From positions 1 to 64,000 of the forward strand of contig CAZFQL010000019.1 of assembly GCA_964520905.1 (NCBI GenBank): 64,000 nucleotides of DNA, written 5' to 3'. Source of the DNA: JAGVIE01 sp964520905 (GTDB lineage: Bacteria > Bacteroidota > Ignavibacteria > UBA10030 > SZUA-254). The position numbers and the translations under genes were made by a program. Shown here in pieces: positions 41,945-51,384 of this stretch; the stretch's first letter is position 1, and each line of letters begins with the position of its first letter. The notes beneath the pieces were generated by a model. It was not told the origin of the DNA. It was given only the letters and a program-made list of their open reading frames with translations, and made no database searches.

Positions 41945-42217
41945 CTACTCCACGACTTCGAATCCATCGACAACCGCGACAATTACAGAATGAACCGGCG
42001 CTTTTTTATTTTTGATCACCTGCGCTGCGCTCTGACCTTCCTGAACTACGAGAACCGTGTCGCCAACGCCTGCATCTACCGAATCGAGCGCCAATAAATC
42101 CCTCCCGATTAATTTTCCGTTAAGGTCTACCGGCTGAACAATCAGAATTTTTTGTCCTTTAAGGTGTTCGTTCTTTTGTGTAGCTACGATTGTTCCGATA
42201 ACCTTGCAAAGTGTCAT
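41945..42217 (-). CDS. EutN/CcmL-type microcompartment vertex protein (BMC-P)
   Basis: A pentameric shell-vertex protein of bacterial microcompartments, 90 residues. It matches the EutN/CcmL fold: MTLCKVIGTIVATQKNEHLKG at the N-terminus (CxVxGxVxxTxK pattern), KILIVQPVD, GDTVLVVQEGQSA and VIVAVVDGFEV at the end. It lies four bases after the phosphohexomutase stop, so the two are one transcript. There is no hexameric shell gene nearby; with the RpiB-like (2355) and DeoC (62487) proteins it points to a sugar-phosphate compartment. Confidence 0.92.
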   Translation of the reverse strand: MTLCKVIGTIVATQKNEHLKGQKILIVQPVDLNGKLIGRDLLALDSVDAGVGDTVLVVQEGQSAAQVIKNKKAPVHSVIVAVVDGFEVVE

Positions 42218-42221
42218 TCTC

Positions 42222-43619
42222 TTAACCTATCTGGTTTTTAAATTGATTAACGATCTCCTCAGCTTGCTCCATAGTCGGCGCTTCAGCGATTATGCGAATG
42301 ATCGGTTCGGTATTACTTTTCCGCAAGTGAATCCATGAATCGGAAAAATCGATCTTCAATCCATCGTCAGAATTAATTGTTCCAAGAGAACTATTGTTCT
42401 GTCGAATCTTCTCGAATATTTGATCGGGATTCTTTCCTGAAATATCGATCTTCGATTTAGAGATGGAGTATTGCGGCAGGGTTTTCTTGAATTCCGAAAG
42501 TGTCCCGCCAAACTCGGCAAGCTGCTGTAATATTACTGCAATACCTACAATAGCATCCCTTCCATAATGAACCGCCGGAAGTATCACACCGCCGCTTCCT
42601 TCTCCTCCGACAACCGCCCCGATTTCCTTCATTCGCATCGCTACATTGATTTCACCGACAGGAGTACGGAACACATTCGCATGATATAATTTGGCAACAT
42701 CCTCGACCGCGCGGGTTGTAGAAAGATTTACCACAACTGACGGCTGAATATTAACAGCCGATGTTCTATGTGTGGCTGTAGTCGGTTTGCTGATGTGTTT
42801 ATATTTCTCAAGTATAAATTTTACTACCGATGTAATTGTATATTCTTCACCGAACGGTTCTCCATTTTCATTTATCAGAACAAGGCGGTCGACATCGGGA
42901 TCGACAGCGATACCCAAATCGGCTTTGGTTTCATGAACCCGGCGGCAAAGTTCGGCAAGGTTTTCCGGTACCGGTTCCGGTGTACGGGAAAATATTCCAC
43001 TCACATCGCAATTCATTTCGATAACTTCACAACCGAGATTACGAAGTAACTGCGGCACGATCATCCCGCCGGCGGCGTTGATACAATCTATAACAACTTT
43101 GAACTTGCGCTGTCGAATCTGTTCAACATGAATAATGGATTGATTCAGTACCGCTTCAATATGTTTTAAGTAGAATGTTTCATCTGCATTATGTTTGCCG
43201 ATTTTGTTCCAGACAGCGTACTTAAACAGACCTGTATCTGCAATAGACCAGAAGTGTTTATTCTCTTCGGCATTAAGGAACAAACCTGAACTACCTATGA
43301 ATTTCATTCCATTCCATTGGATAGGATTATGACTTGCCGTGATCGCGATTCCGCCGGTTGCACCAAGTTTTTCTACGGCAAGGGCTATCGTTGGCGTCGG
43401 CACAACACCGAGCGCAACGACATCACAACCCATGGATAGTAAAGTCGATGAGACAATATTCCCAATAATCTTACCGCTAACGCGCCCGTCCCTTCCGATA
43501 ATAATTTTCCCTCGCTTGCAGTATTGTGCAAACGCGGCAGAGTATTTCACAACGATATCCGGAGTTAAACTTTCTCCGATGATTCCGCGAATACCCGATA
43601 TGCTGACCATTAAGGACAT
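42222..43619 (-). CDS. glmM: Alpha-D-phosphohexomutase (phosphoglucosamine mutase-like)
   Basis: Moves phosphate between C1 and C6 of a hexose. The 465 residues contain the phosphoserine motif TASHNP (Ser96), the metal loop DPDVDR, the sugar-binding loop GEGSGGVIL and the phosphate-binding loop RKSNTEPIIRI. The closest match is GlmM/ManB-type enzymes, so UDP-GlcNAc supply is the default role. Coupling to a microcompartment vertex gene leaves open a sugar-phosphate role linked to that compartment. Confidence 0.88.
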   Translation of the reverse strand: MSLMVSISGIRGIIGESLTPDIVVKYSAAFAQYCKRGKIIIGRDGRVSGKIIGNIVSSTLLSMGCDVVALGVVPTPTIALAVEKLGATGGIAITASHNPIQWNGMKFIGSSGLFLNAEENKHFWSIADTGLFKYAVWNKIGKHNADETFYLKHIEAVLNQSIIHVEQIRQRKFKVVIDCINAAGGMIVPQLLRNLGCEVIEMNCDVSGIFSRTPEPVPENLAELCRRVHETKADLGIAVDPDVDRLVLINENGEPFGEEYTITSVVKFILEKYKHISKPTTATHRTSAVNIQPSVVVNLSTTRAVEDVAKLYHANVFRTPVGEINVAMRMKEIGAVVGGEGSGGVILPAVHYGRDAIVGIAVILQQLAEFGGTLSEFKKTLPQYSISKSKIDISGKNPDQIFEKIRQNNSSLGTINSDDGLKIDFSDSWIHLRKSNTEPIIRIIAEAPTMEQAEEIVNQFKNQIG

Positions 43620-43783
43620 GGATATTTAGTATTGTTATAATTCCAAAATAATATAAAAGTCTGTGAAAATGTAGCAAAGAAGTTGATGAGAAGCAATATT
43701 TGACTTTATCGATTTTCTTCCTAGTATCATTATTAAACTACAAATCTAACATGAGTGCAAAAATGCTTTCTTGCAAATAAACC

Positions 43784-43812
43784 TTGACTTTCACTAGAAA
43801 AGATGTTATACT
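43784..43812 (+). promoter_or_regulatory. Sigma-70-type promoter of the T9SS gene pair
   Basis: TTGACT (43784-43789), 17 bases, TATACT (43807-43812). Transcription would start near 43819, just upstream of the GAGGAG ribosome-binding site of the 43841 gene. Its position rules out a start codon at 43784. Confidence 0.7.
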
Positions 43813-43840
43813 TACCATTGAAGGCAATAGAGGAGATTTC

Positions 43841-45472
43841 ATGAAACGCATATCATATTTGTTCTTACTTATAATCTTGATTTTCAAGCCGTTGGAGATT
43901 ATTGCTCAGTGGTCTACCGATACCTACAACAACCTAATTGTTGGTTATGGACTTTTACCTGAACTTTGCAGCGACAGTGCCGGCGGTTGCTACATTACCT
44001 ACGAGCAAGGGACAACATATCCACGCCATCTAATTCTTGAGCGATTGAACCGCTATGGTTATAAGCAGTGGGGAAGTGGTAAACAAATTACGGGTGAGTT
44101 TGCAGAGCAGCGCGGTGCTAAGATTGTTGAGGATGGACAGAATGGAGTAATAATTGCATATCTTGATGCGGAAGAATTTGGATTGACCAGTAGAATAACA
44201 CGCTTGCGAGCACAAAAAGTGGATAGCAGTGGTAATTTCTTATGGGGATCTAATGGTGTACGTGTTTCACTTTCTGAGACAAACCAATATGATGAAGAAA
44301 CAGTAACGGATGGGCAGAGTGGATGCATTGTAGCTTGGAAGGATACTATGAACATGCTGAGAGTTCAAAGGATCATAGAAAATGGCACCAGAGTATGGGG
44401 TGATAGTGGTTCGTTGGTTACATACACGCAAGAAAAACCTACAATTAGTTTCAATAAATCTATTGGTCTAATTATTCACTACTATATAAATGGAACATAT
44501 CAAGCGCAAAGAATTAATCTACTAGGACAGTACCTCTGGGAAAATGGCAATATAATCCCAACAGGAGGGCGTGTTATTAAAAGTGATGAGAATGGCTTCT
44601 CGTATTTTCTAGGTGGGGAGTGGTTAGGTTACCGAAATCAAGAACTACTATTTACTATAAACCTTCAAAAGATAGATTCCTCAGGTTTACTTCGATGGGA
44701 TAGTCTTGGTATTGTGTTAGACACATTAAATACAAACAATTTTATCACTTTAGATTTTACAATTCAAAACGGTTATTCAAACGTAGTATGGCCCCAGTTA
44801 ATGAATGGTATCTGGGATATTCGCACTCAGATCGTAAGGAGCGATGGAAGTATGGTGTTTGCGTATGGAGGACGACCTTTGAGAAATATTACTTCTTTGA
44901 AAGGTATTACAGGTCTTATACCTTCTGATTCTTTAACAACAATATTTGTATGGACAGACAATCGTACTTCGCCGGGGATTTATTCACAACGGTTTGATAC
45001 GCTTGGCTTAGCACTGTGGGATTCAAATGATATCGCACTTTGTAAAATATCTCTAGGTGGTTTAAAATTAGCTTCAGATTTAAGGGGTGGATGTATTTTA
45101 GTAGGCTGGCGCGAAACAGACTTTACTGTCAGAGCACAACAGGTAAATAAATACGGTCAATTGGGAGAAGTACTCACCACCGTTGAAAATATTACAGAAC
45201 AATTACCGCGACAAGTACATCTTTTTCAAAACTATCCAAATCCGTTTAATTCAACAACGAAAATAAGTTATGAGATCCCATCGATGGCTCAAGTAAAATT
45301 GGAAATATATAATCTTTTAGGTCAAAAAATAAAAACTATTATTGATGAAATTCAAAGCACAGGAAGATATGAAATATCATTTGATGCTTCATATCTTACA
45401 TCTGGAGTTTATATATATCAATTGAGAACTAATAAAACAATTTACAATCGTTTTCTAACAATTATCAAATAA
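43841..45472 (+). CDS. T9SS-exported protein of unknown function
   Basis: A 543-residue protein from ATG 43841 (site GAGGAG eight bases upstream). It has a signal peptide to about residue 23 (ending IIAQ), then a repeat body with short units of the type QKVDSSGNFLWGSNGV and QKIDSSGLLRWDSLGI, probably a beta-propeller-like array. It ends in a T9SS sorting domain (NYPNPFNSTTKISYEIP, IYNLLGQKIKTIIDEIQ, SGVYIYQLR). The DNA is AT-rich. It leads a two-gene unit with the metalloprotease 20 bases downstream. Confidence 0.8.
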   Translation: MKRISYLFLLIILIFKPLEIIAQWSTDTYNNLIVGYGLLPELCSDSAGGCYITYEQGTTYPRHLILERLNRYGYKQWGSGKQITGEFAEQRGAKIVEDGQNGVIIAYLDAEEFGLTSRITRLRAQKVDSSGNFLWGSNGVRVSLSETNQYDEETVTDGQSGCIVAWKDTMNMLRVQRIIENGTRVWGDSGSLVTYTQEKPTISFNKSIGLIIHYYINGTYQAQRINLLGQYLWENGNIIPTGGRVIKSDENGFSYFLGGEWLGYRNQELLFTINLQKIDSSGLLRWDSLGIVLDTLNTNNFITLDFTIQNGYSNVVWPQLMNGIWDIRTQIVRSDGSMVFAYGGRPLRNITSLKGITGLIPSDSLTTIFVWTDNRTSPGIYSQRFDTLGLALWDSNDIALCKISLGGLKLASDLRGGCILVGWRETDFTVRAQQVNKYGQLGEVLTTVENITEQLPRQVHLFQNYPNPFNSTTKISYEIPSMAQVKLEIYNLLGQKIKTIIDEIQSTGRYEISFDASYLTSGVYIYQLRTNKTIYNRFLTIIK

Positions 45473-45492
45473 TATTATGGAAGGGTACAACA

Positions 45493-48400
45493 ATGAAACA
45501 ATTAATTATAGTTTCTGTATTAGTAATCACTCTCGCTTGTTGTGTCGGTGTAATAGTTGCGGCACCGTTTGATACGGGTTTTGTAACATGGCATCAACCG
45601 AATGGGGTAACTTTCATTGCACGGCTCTGGGGCGATGAATTCTTTTCGTGGTTTGAGACACAAGATGGCTACAGAATTTATCGCGCTTTTAATGGTTGGT
45701 ACTACTATGCGAGTCTCGATGCAATTGGCGAGTACACAGCAAGTACGTCTCGTGTTGGCATTGAGCCACCGTTAGCATCATCATACAAGCTAGAGAGGAG
45801 TGCCAGCCGGATTGCACAAATAAATCAACGCATTTACGAGTTCGAACATGCATACCAAAGTAATTCTTTGACTAAAAAGCAAACCCCCGATGGTTTAATG
45901 ACTGCCGTTCCTGAAACACTGAGGCTGGCAGTTATACTTGTAGAGTTTACTGATACTACTCATTATAAATCTCTACCACCCCCGAACGGTAATAGACCAG
46001 ATGGTTATCTAAAATCTGATTTTGAGAATGAATTATTCTCACAAAATTATTGGTATGCACCCGCAGAATCACTTCAACAATATCCAAACTCCCCTCATCC
46101 GGAAGGTGATCGTATATATGGCAGCATGCAGGATTATTATTATCAAATGTCGAGAGGAAATTTCATACTTACAGGTCAGGTTGTAAATCCTGTAGATCCT
46201 GTCACCGGTGTACCGAAGTGGATTAAACTCGATCACTCTTGGCAATATTATTATGACCTTGAAAGTGATCCTCGTGCGTTAGCTCGTGAGGGAGTACAGA
46301 AGGCTTTAGACTCAGGTTATATAAGCGATGTTCCGGGGAATTCAAATTACTTCAACAAAAAATGCGTTATTTATGCAGGTAATGTTTATGAAGCTGGTGC
46401 ATTATGGGGAGGTGGTGAAGCAATTAATGGAACATACTGCTGGGTGGGTGAAAGAACCGGGAGAAGAATAATTTATGAAAATAAGGCTTTTATGCATATG
46501 GGTTTTGTTGCTCACGAATTTGGTCATATTATAGGCTTTTATGACGATTATCAGAGCTATTATGTAGATAGAAGATTCAACCTAATGGATATTGGACTAT
46601 GGAATGGACCTATGGATAAATGTGAATGTCCTGCATCCTTATCTCCATTTGAGCGTTGTGTAATAAAAAATTGGGTATCACCAATTTTATTAACTCGTGA
46701 TACAACTAATTTCAAAGTTATATATGATTATCAAAATCCAAGAATTTTTCGCATCAACCCATTCAGCCGTGATTTGGTCGGAGATGAGTTTTATCTATTC
46801 GAGACAAGGCTTCGAAAAGGATTTGATCTTTATCTTCCAACAACGCCCGATAGTTTCAAATTTCAACCTGGCAATTTATTGATTTGGCATTTGAACTTTT
46901 ATAGTAATATAAATCAGGATTCAGAACAAGTCGCATTAGTTCCAGCAGATAACAACAGGAATTATTATTTTTTAGCAGATTTCTTTCCAAAGGATTCAAT
47001 CACAAACAGACAAAGCTACAATGATCTTACAATACCTGCAACATTAATTGGTGACGATCCTAATACAAAAGCACACTTTGCATTGAATGGTATAAGGCGT
47101 CATAAACCAATGAATCCATCAGATTCTGATTATACTATCATAGATACAATCGCTTTGAAACTCACTTATGCCTCGGGTACTATTACTCAAAATACCTCTT
47201 GGCAATATGATGTAAGGGTGGTTGGTGATGTGACCATCCAAAATGGTACAACTTTAACCGTCATGCCTGGGACAAATATTTATTTTGATCCTGGTTATAC
47301 GTTGACCATCAACGGCAAGCTAATCGCCAAAGGGACCTCAACCCAGCGCATCACATTCACTTCAAGTAATCCATCGCCAATGTCGGGTGACTGGCAAGGT
47401 ATCGTTTGCTCAGGCGGTGGACCTGATACGCTCAGCTACTGCAATGTCAAATATGCGTACGATGGTCTCCGATTAATGAATACTGCTGCTAATAGCTACA
47501 TGCAAAATGATACAATCTCACGCTCGGCAAATTATGGATTGTTTGTCTCTAACACAGGAACAGCGAACACTTCATTGAAAATGTATAAATGCGGTGTGAA
47601 TAATAACGATGGACGAGCAGTACAGGTAAACAATGCTAAAGTCCTTGTATCATATTCACGAATCGAGAGCAATGAATTGCAATCGATCGGTGTGTCGAAT
47701 GTTTACGTTTGTAACGGTGGAAAAGTTTATATGGACAGCACACGAATCCAGAATAATATTGGCAGCGGCATTGATATCAGCGGAACAAACTCAAGAGTTT
47801 CACTTAGTATCAATGAAGTAACCAAGGGCTACAATACAGTAACACAAAATGGAGTTGGCGAGATATATGTACATAATTCTGCTACTGCATTCCTTGGATA
47901 TATAGGATCAGGCGGGCCAATAGGAGGATGGAATAATGTATATAATAACGGAACCTATACCGGTCGTTTAATCAACAATGCCACAACAACAACAGTCCGC
48001 GCTCGGTACACTTACTGGGGTACACATAGGCCAAATGAATACGTTGGACCTGTCGATACGCTTTATCAACTTGGAAGTGCAGTCAACACACCTTCAAAAA
48101 CGGTGTTTACTCTGCCGGAAGAAGGGCAATTAGCGTATGATCTTGATAAACAGGAGATGCTTGATTGGTTGAAGCAATTAAAGAATGACATTGAAGCGAA
48201 TAGAGACAATGCAGAAGATGCACTTTATCAGCTTGCACTTCATGCAGGTCCCGGAGGAGAATATCAAAGTGTATTGGCTCTACCTTGGGAAACTTTCTTA
48301 AGCGCAATCGAGACATCCACGTTGCCAGTGAAACTTAAAATGTTAGCAGTAGGACTTCGTCTACAATCGATGTTGGATCAAAATCAGTTTCAAAGCGCGG

Positions 48401-48945
48401 TTTCATTATCTAATAAAATACTAAGTCAGAAAGGTATCACTACCGATATGTGGCTGTACTGTCAGACCAGAAAGATATTTGCCTCAGTCGGGATGGGCGA
48501 CAGTCTCAACGCTTGGGCAATCTTCAATGGAATAAAGGATTATGGTAGAATTATCGATAGCTCAGCGATTAAAACGATGGAAGAATATCTCACACTTACA
48601 ATGGGTCTCAACAACGGTAAAGTTACCAGCGTAAATAATCCGTTCGGGAATAACGATGAGAATACTGGCGGCATAAAGCCCGCAGCATATTCACTTGTGC
48701 AGAATTATCCAAACCCATTCAATCCAGTAACTCTCATCCAATATGGATTGCCTGAGCAATCACACGTTACACTGAAAATCTATGATATACTTGGCCGTGA
48801 GGTTAGAACACTCGTCAATGAAGTTCAGGAGGAAGGGTACAGATCGGTTATGTTCGATGCGAAAGATTTCCCGAGCGGTATTTACTTCTATCGTTTGCAA
48901 GCAGGCGGCTTCAACGATATCAAAAAGATGGTTTTGATACGCTGA
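45493..48945 (+). CDS. T9SS-exported M6-like zinc metalloprotease
   Basis: An 1150-residue secreted protease. It has a signal peptide (to about residue 25) and an M6/immune-inhibitor-A-type propeptide segment (GYRIYRAFNGWYYYA). The catalytic zinc motif lies at about residues 341-352 (HEFGHIIGFYDD) with a downstream Met-turn-like LMDIGLWNG. Residues about 590-860 form a right-handed beta-helix-like region (ITFTSSNP, YCNVKYAYDGLRLMN, SRIESNELQSIGVSN). A helical stretch follows, then the T9SS sorting domain (NYPNPFNPVTLIQYGLP, YDILGREVRTLVNEVQ, SGIYFYRLQAGG). It is probably a surface or extracellular protease. A terminator follows at 48961. Confidence 0.9.
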   Translation: MKQLIIVSVLVITLACCVGVIVAAPFDTGFVTWHQPNGVTFIARLWGDEFFSWFETQDGYRIYRAFNGWYYYASLDAIGEYTASTSRVGIEPPLASSYKLERSASRIAQINQRIYEFEHAYQSNSLTKKQTPDGLMTAVPETLRLAVILVEFTDTTHYKSLPPPNGNRPDGYLKSDFENELFSQNYWYAPAESLQQYPNSPHPEGDRIYGSMQDYYYQMSRGNFILTGQVVNPVDPVTGVPKWIKLDHSWQYYYDLESDPRALAREGVQKALDSGYISDVPGNSNYFNKKCVIYAGNVYEAGALWGGGEAINGTYCWVGERTGRRIIYENKAFMHMGFVAHEFGHIIGFYDDYQSYYVDRRFNLMDIGLWNGPMDKCECPASLSPFERCVIKNWVSPILLTRDTTNFKVIYDYQNPRIFRINPFSRDLVGDEFYLFETRLRKGFDLYLPTTPDSFKFQPGNLLIWHLNFYSNINQDSEQVALVPADNNRNYYFLADFFPKDSITNRQSYNDLTIPATLIGDDPNTKAHFALNGIRRHKPMNPSDSDYTIIDTIALKLTYASGTITQNTSWQYDVRVVGDVTIQNGTTLTVMPGTNIYFDPGYTLTINGKLIAKGTSTQRITFTSSNPSPMSGDWQGIVCSGGGPDTLSYCNVKYAYDGLRLMNTAANSYMQNDTISRSANYGLFVSNTGTANTSLKMYKCGVNNNDGRAVQVNNAKVLVSYSRIESNELQSIGVSNVYVCNGGKVYMDSTRIQNNIGSGIDISGTNSRVSLSINEVTKGYNTVTQNGVGEIYVHNSATAFLGYIGSGGPIGGWNNVYNNGTYTGRLINNATTTTVRARYTYWGTHRPNEYVGPVDTLYQLGSAVNTPSKTVFTLPEEGQLAYDLDKQEMLDWLKQLKNDIEANRDNAEDALYQLALHAGPGGEYQSVLALPWETFLSAIETSTLPVKLKMLAVGLRLQSMLDQNQFQSAVSLSNKILSQKGITTDMWLYCQTRKIFASVGMGDSLNAWAIFNGIKDYGRIIDSSAIKTMEEYLTLTMGLNNGKVTSVNNPFGNNDENTGGIKPAAYSLVQNYPNPFNPVTLIQYGLPEQSHVTLKIYDILGREVRTLVNEVQEEGYRSVMFDAKDFPSGIYFYRLQAGGFNDIKKMVLIR

Positions 48946-48960
48946 GCACTGAGTCAATGC

Positions 48961-48997
48961 GGTAAGCCCATTCGGTTGTATTCCGAATGGGTTTACC
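48961..48997 (+). terminator. Terminator after the metalloprotease gene
   Basis: GGTAAGCCCATTCGG pairs with CCGAATGGGTTTACC around a seven-base loop: an almost continuous 15-bp stem 15 bases after the stop. Confidence 0.65.
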
Positions 48998-49067
48998 TAT
49001 AGTCATCCTTGAATCTCATCCCGATTTTCCGTAAGTTCTTAGAGAATTCATACAACAGAAATAGGTA

Positions 49068-49613
49068 ATGCTATCTAAGAGTGATAAAGAATCCCTGTTG
49101 CAAATTGCCCGCATATCGATTGAATCTGCTGTTCGAAAAAAAGGAGAAGCAATAACAGAGAATCAATCATCAAGATTGAAGGAAAAATGCGGCGCATTTG
49201 TAACGCTGCACAAAAGCGGAGAGCTTCGGGGCTGTATCGGATATATTGAAAGCGATATACCGTTAACAGAAACAGTATGCGACGCCGCGAAAAAAGCCGC
49301 TCTTGAAGATTACAGATTCACACCTGTAACGCCGGATGAGTTGATGGATATTGAAATCGAAATCTCTATCCTCTCCCCTTTAAAACTTATACGCAACATA
49401 GATGAGATTGAAGTGGGAAAACATGGACTGATTATCGATTATCAACATAATCGAGGATTACTACTTCCTCAGGTAGCGACCGAATATGGATGGGACAAAG
49501 AAACATTTTTGAATCAAACAGCACGTAAAGCCGGATTACAATCGGATCAATGGAAAGATTCCAGATCAAAAATTTATATCTTTACTGCAGAGATCTTCAG
49601 GGAAGAAAAATAA
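49068..49613 (+). CDS. amrA: AMMECR1-domain protein (AmmeMemoRadiSam system A)
   Basis: A 181-residue AMMECR1-domain protein with the invariant LRGCIGYIE motif (residues about 58-66), preceded by CGAFVTLHKSGE and followed by DYRFTPVTPDEL and GLLLPQVA. The biochemical role of the family is unknown. One base separates it from the MEMO-like gene; the third partner of the named trio, a radical SAM enzyme, is not in this window. It leads a four-gene operon. Confidence 0.93.
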   Translation: MLSKSDKESLLQIARISIESAVRKKGEAITENQSSRLKEKCGAFVTLHKSGELRGCIGYIESDIPLTETVCDAAKKAALEDYRFTPVTPDELMDIEIEISILSPLKLIRNIDEIEVGKHGLIIDYQHNRGLLLPQVATEYGWDKETFLNQTARKAGLQSDQWKDSRSKIYIFTAEIFREEK

Positions 49614-49614
49614 T

Positions 49615-50442
49615 ATGACGACTATTCGGCAACCTGCAGTTGCAGGTATGTTTTATACGGCTAATCCCAAAGCGCTCGACAGGGAAATAGATCAAATGTT
49701 GGAAGAAGTAATCGTGCCGCGAATAAAAGGCTCTCTTGTCGCTCTTATTGTGCCACATGCTGGATATACCTATTCGGGTGCAACCGCTGCTCATGCATAT
49801 AAGCTTCTGCAGATCAATCCGGTACAAACGGTTATTGTCATCTCGCCAAGTCACAGGGAATACTTCAAAGGCATCTCTATATTCAACGGAGACGCTTACC
49901 GGACTCCCCTGGGTAATGTTTCACTCGACTCAACACTAATCAATGATCTTATGAAAGATGAAAACATCATCGAGCTATCCGACCGGGGACATCTTGCCGA
50001 ACATGCGATTGAAGTACAGCTTCCGTTCCTTCAAAAAGTGCTGGGCAATTTTAAATTAGTCCCTGTTATCATGGGCGACCAGAGCCGTGAGTTGTGTTAT
50101 CACCTCGGCGATAAACTTGCAAAAGTACTAAAAGGAAGAAACGCGCTGATCATCGCTTCAAGCGATCTCTCACATTATCACACCGCGGATGAAGCGAACG
50201 CGCTGGATAAAATTACCATCGATGATCTAATTAAATTCGATCAGGAACAGCTTGCACACGACATTGACAACGAACTTACCGAAGCCTGCGGCGGCGGTCC
50301 GATAATAGCCGCGCTAAGTGCAGCCAAAATGCTCGGAGCAAACCACGTGGAAATTCTGCATCACTGCAACTCAGGTAACATCACGGGCGAACGCGATGCG
50401 GTTGTCGGTTATCTTTCTGCGGCAATCACGAGGGAGAATTAA
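49615..50442 (+). CDS. amrB: MEMO1-like protein (AmmeMemoRadiSam system B)
   Basis: A 275-residue protein of the MEMO/dioxygenase-like fold. It keeps the metal-site-like segments PHAGYTYSGATAAHAY, SPSHREYF, HLAEHAIEVQLPFLQ, ASSDLSHYH and the C-terminal CNSGNITGERDAVVGYLS. Several His are placed as in metal-binding homologues. It starts one base after amrA; the DUF2520 gene starts six bases after its stop. Confidence 0.93.
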   Translation: MTTIRQPAVAGMFYTANPKALDREIDQMLEEVIVPRIKGSLVALIVPHAGYTYSGATAAHAYKLLQINPVQTVIVISPSHREYFKGISIFNGDAYRTPLGNVSLDSTLINDLMKDENIIELSDRGHLAEHAIEVQLPFLQKVLGNFKLVPVIMGDQSRELCYHLGDKLAKVLKGRNALIIASSDLSHYHTADEANALDKITIDDLIKFDQEQLAHDIDNELTEACGGGPIIAALSAAKMLGANHVEILHHCNSGNITGERDAVVGYLSAAITREN

Positions 50443-50448
50443 TCAGAT

Positions 50449-51384
50449 ATGGCTGTACAGTATCCGAAGATCACTATCATCGGAGCCGGAACCGTCGGTT
50501 CGGCATTTGCAGTTGCACTCTATGAAAAAGGTTATCCGATAATCGGTATTATCAGCCGAACAGGATCATCGGCTATTAAATTAGCTCATGCCGTCAAATG
50601 TAAAAATGTTTCCACGCAAATAGCAGACATACCGTTAAATACAGAAATCATATTCATCGCTGTTCCTGACAGATCAATCAGGGAAGTAGCCGCCGAACTG
50701 GCAAAAGTCAAAAAAATAAAATTCAATAAATTATTCATTGTACATTGTTCCGGTGCTCATTCCGTTGATGTGCTTGATCCCTTAAAGAGAAGAACCGCAC
50801 TTGTAGGTTCAATCCACCCTGTTCAGACATTTCCTTCGTCCGGAAAACCGTCACGACTTCAATCTAAACTAAAAGGCATCTATTACGGAATCGAAGGCAA
50901 TCCTGAGGCAATTGATAAAATTCAGCAGATTGTAGAAAATTTGGGTGGAAAGTCTATCGTTCTACCGAAAGAGTTGAAACCGCTCTACCATGTCGCTTGC
51001 GTGATGGCATCGAATTATTTGACTATGTTCCTTAATACTATCACTGAACTTACAAAGAAACTCGAAATGAAAGCATCCTGGGCGGAAGTTTTCGGACCTC
51101 TTATGATGACAACGATGGAGAACGTTATTCAATCGTCTGCGCTGTTAGCGCTTACAGGTCCTATTGTTCGAAATGATTTTGAAACATTAGACCTTCATCT
51201 GCGAACGTTAAATGAATATGCACCTCAGTTCCTGCCTATCTATACAATCGGGGGAATCGAGGTTGCGCGCATCGCAAAAGAAAACGGAAAAATAACACAA
51301 GAGAATTTTAACGAAATAATTAGTAAATTCAGAAAATTCATCAAATCAAGTTCAGTCAAAAATATTTCTAAGGTGAAACGGTGA
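50449..51384 (+). CDS. Rossmann-fold DUF2520 oxidoreductase-like protein
   Basis: A 311-residue protein with an N-terminal NAD(P)-binding Rossmann fold (ITIIGAGTVGSAFAVALYE at about 9-27; IFIAVPDRSIREVA) and a C-terminal DUF2520 helical domain (CVMASNYLTMFLNTITEL; ALTGPIVRNDFETLDLHL). It resembles ProC and F420-dependent reductases, but the substrate is unknown. It starts at ATG 50449 and overlaps the next gene by four bases (GTGA). Confidence 0.9.
   Translation: MAVQYPKITIIGAGTVGSAFAVALYEKGYPIIGIISRTGSSAIKLAHAVKCKNVSTQIADIPLNTEIIFIAVPDRSIREVAAELAKVKKIKFNKLFIVHCSGAHSVDVLDPLKRRTALVGSIHPVQTFPSSGKPSRLQSKLKGIYYGIEGNPEAIDKIQQIVENLGGKSIVLPKELKPLYHVACVMASNYLTMFLNTITELTKKLEMKASWAEVFGPLMMTTMENVIQSSALLALTGPIVRNDFETLDLHLRTLNEYAPQFLPIYTIGGIEVARIAKENGKITQENFNEIISKFRKFIKSSSVKNISKVKR

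Noticed and set aside
43784..43840. Upstream start for the T9SS gene at 43784
   Set aside because: That position coincides with a -35 box, and the downstream ATG at 43841 has both a strong ribosome-binding site and a signal peptide directly after it.
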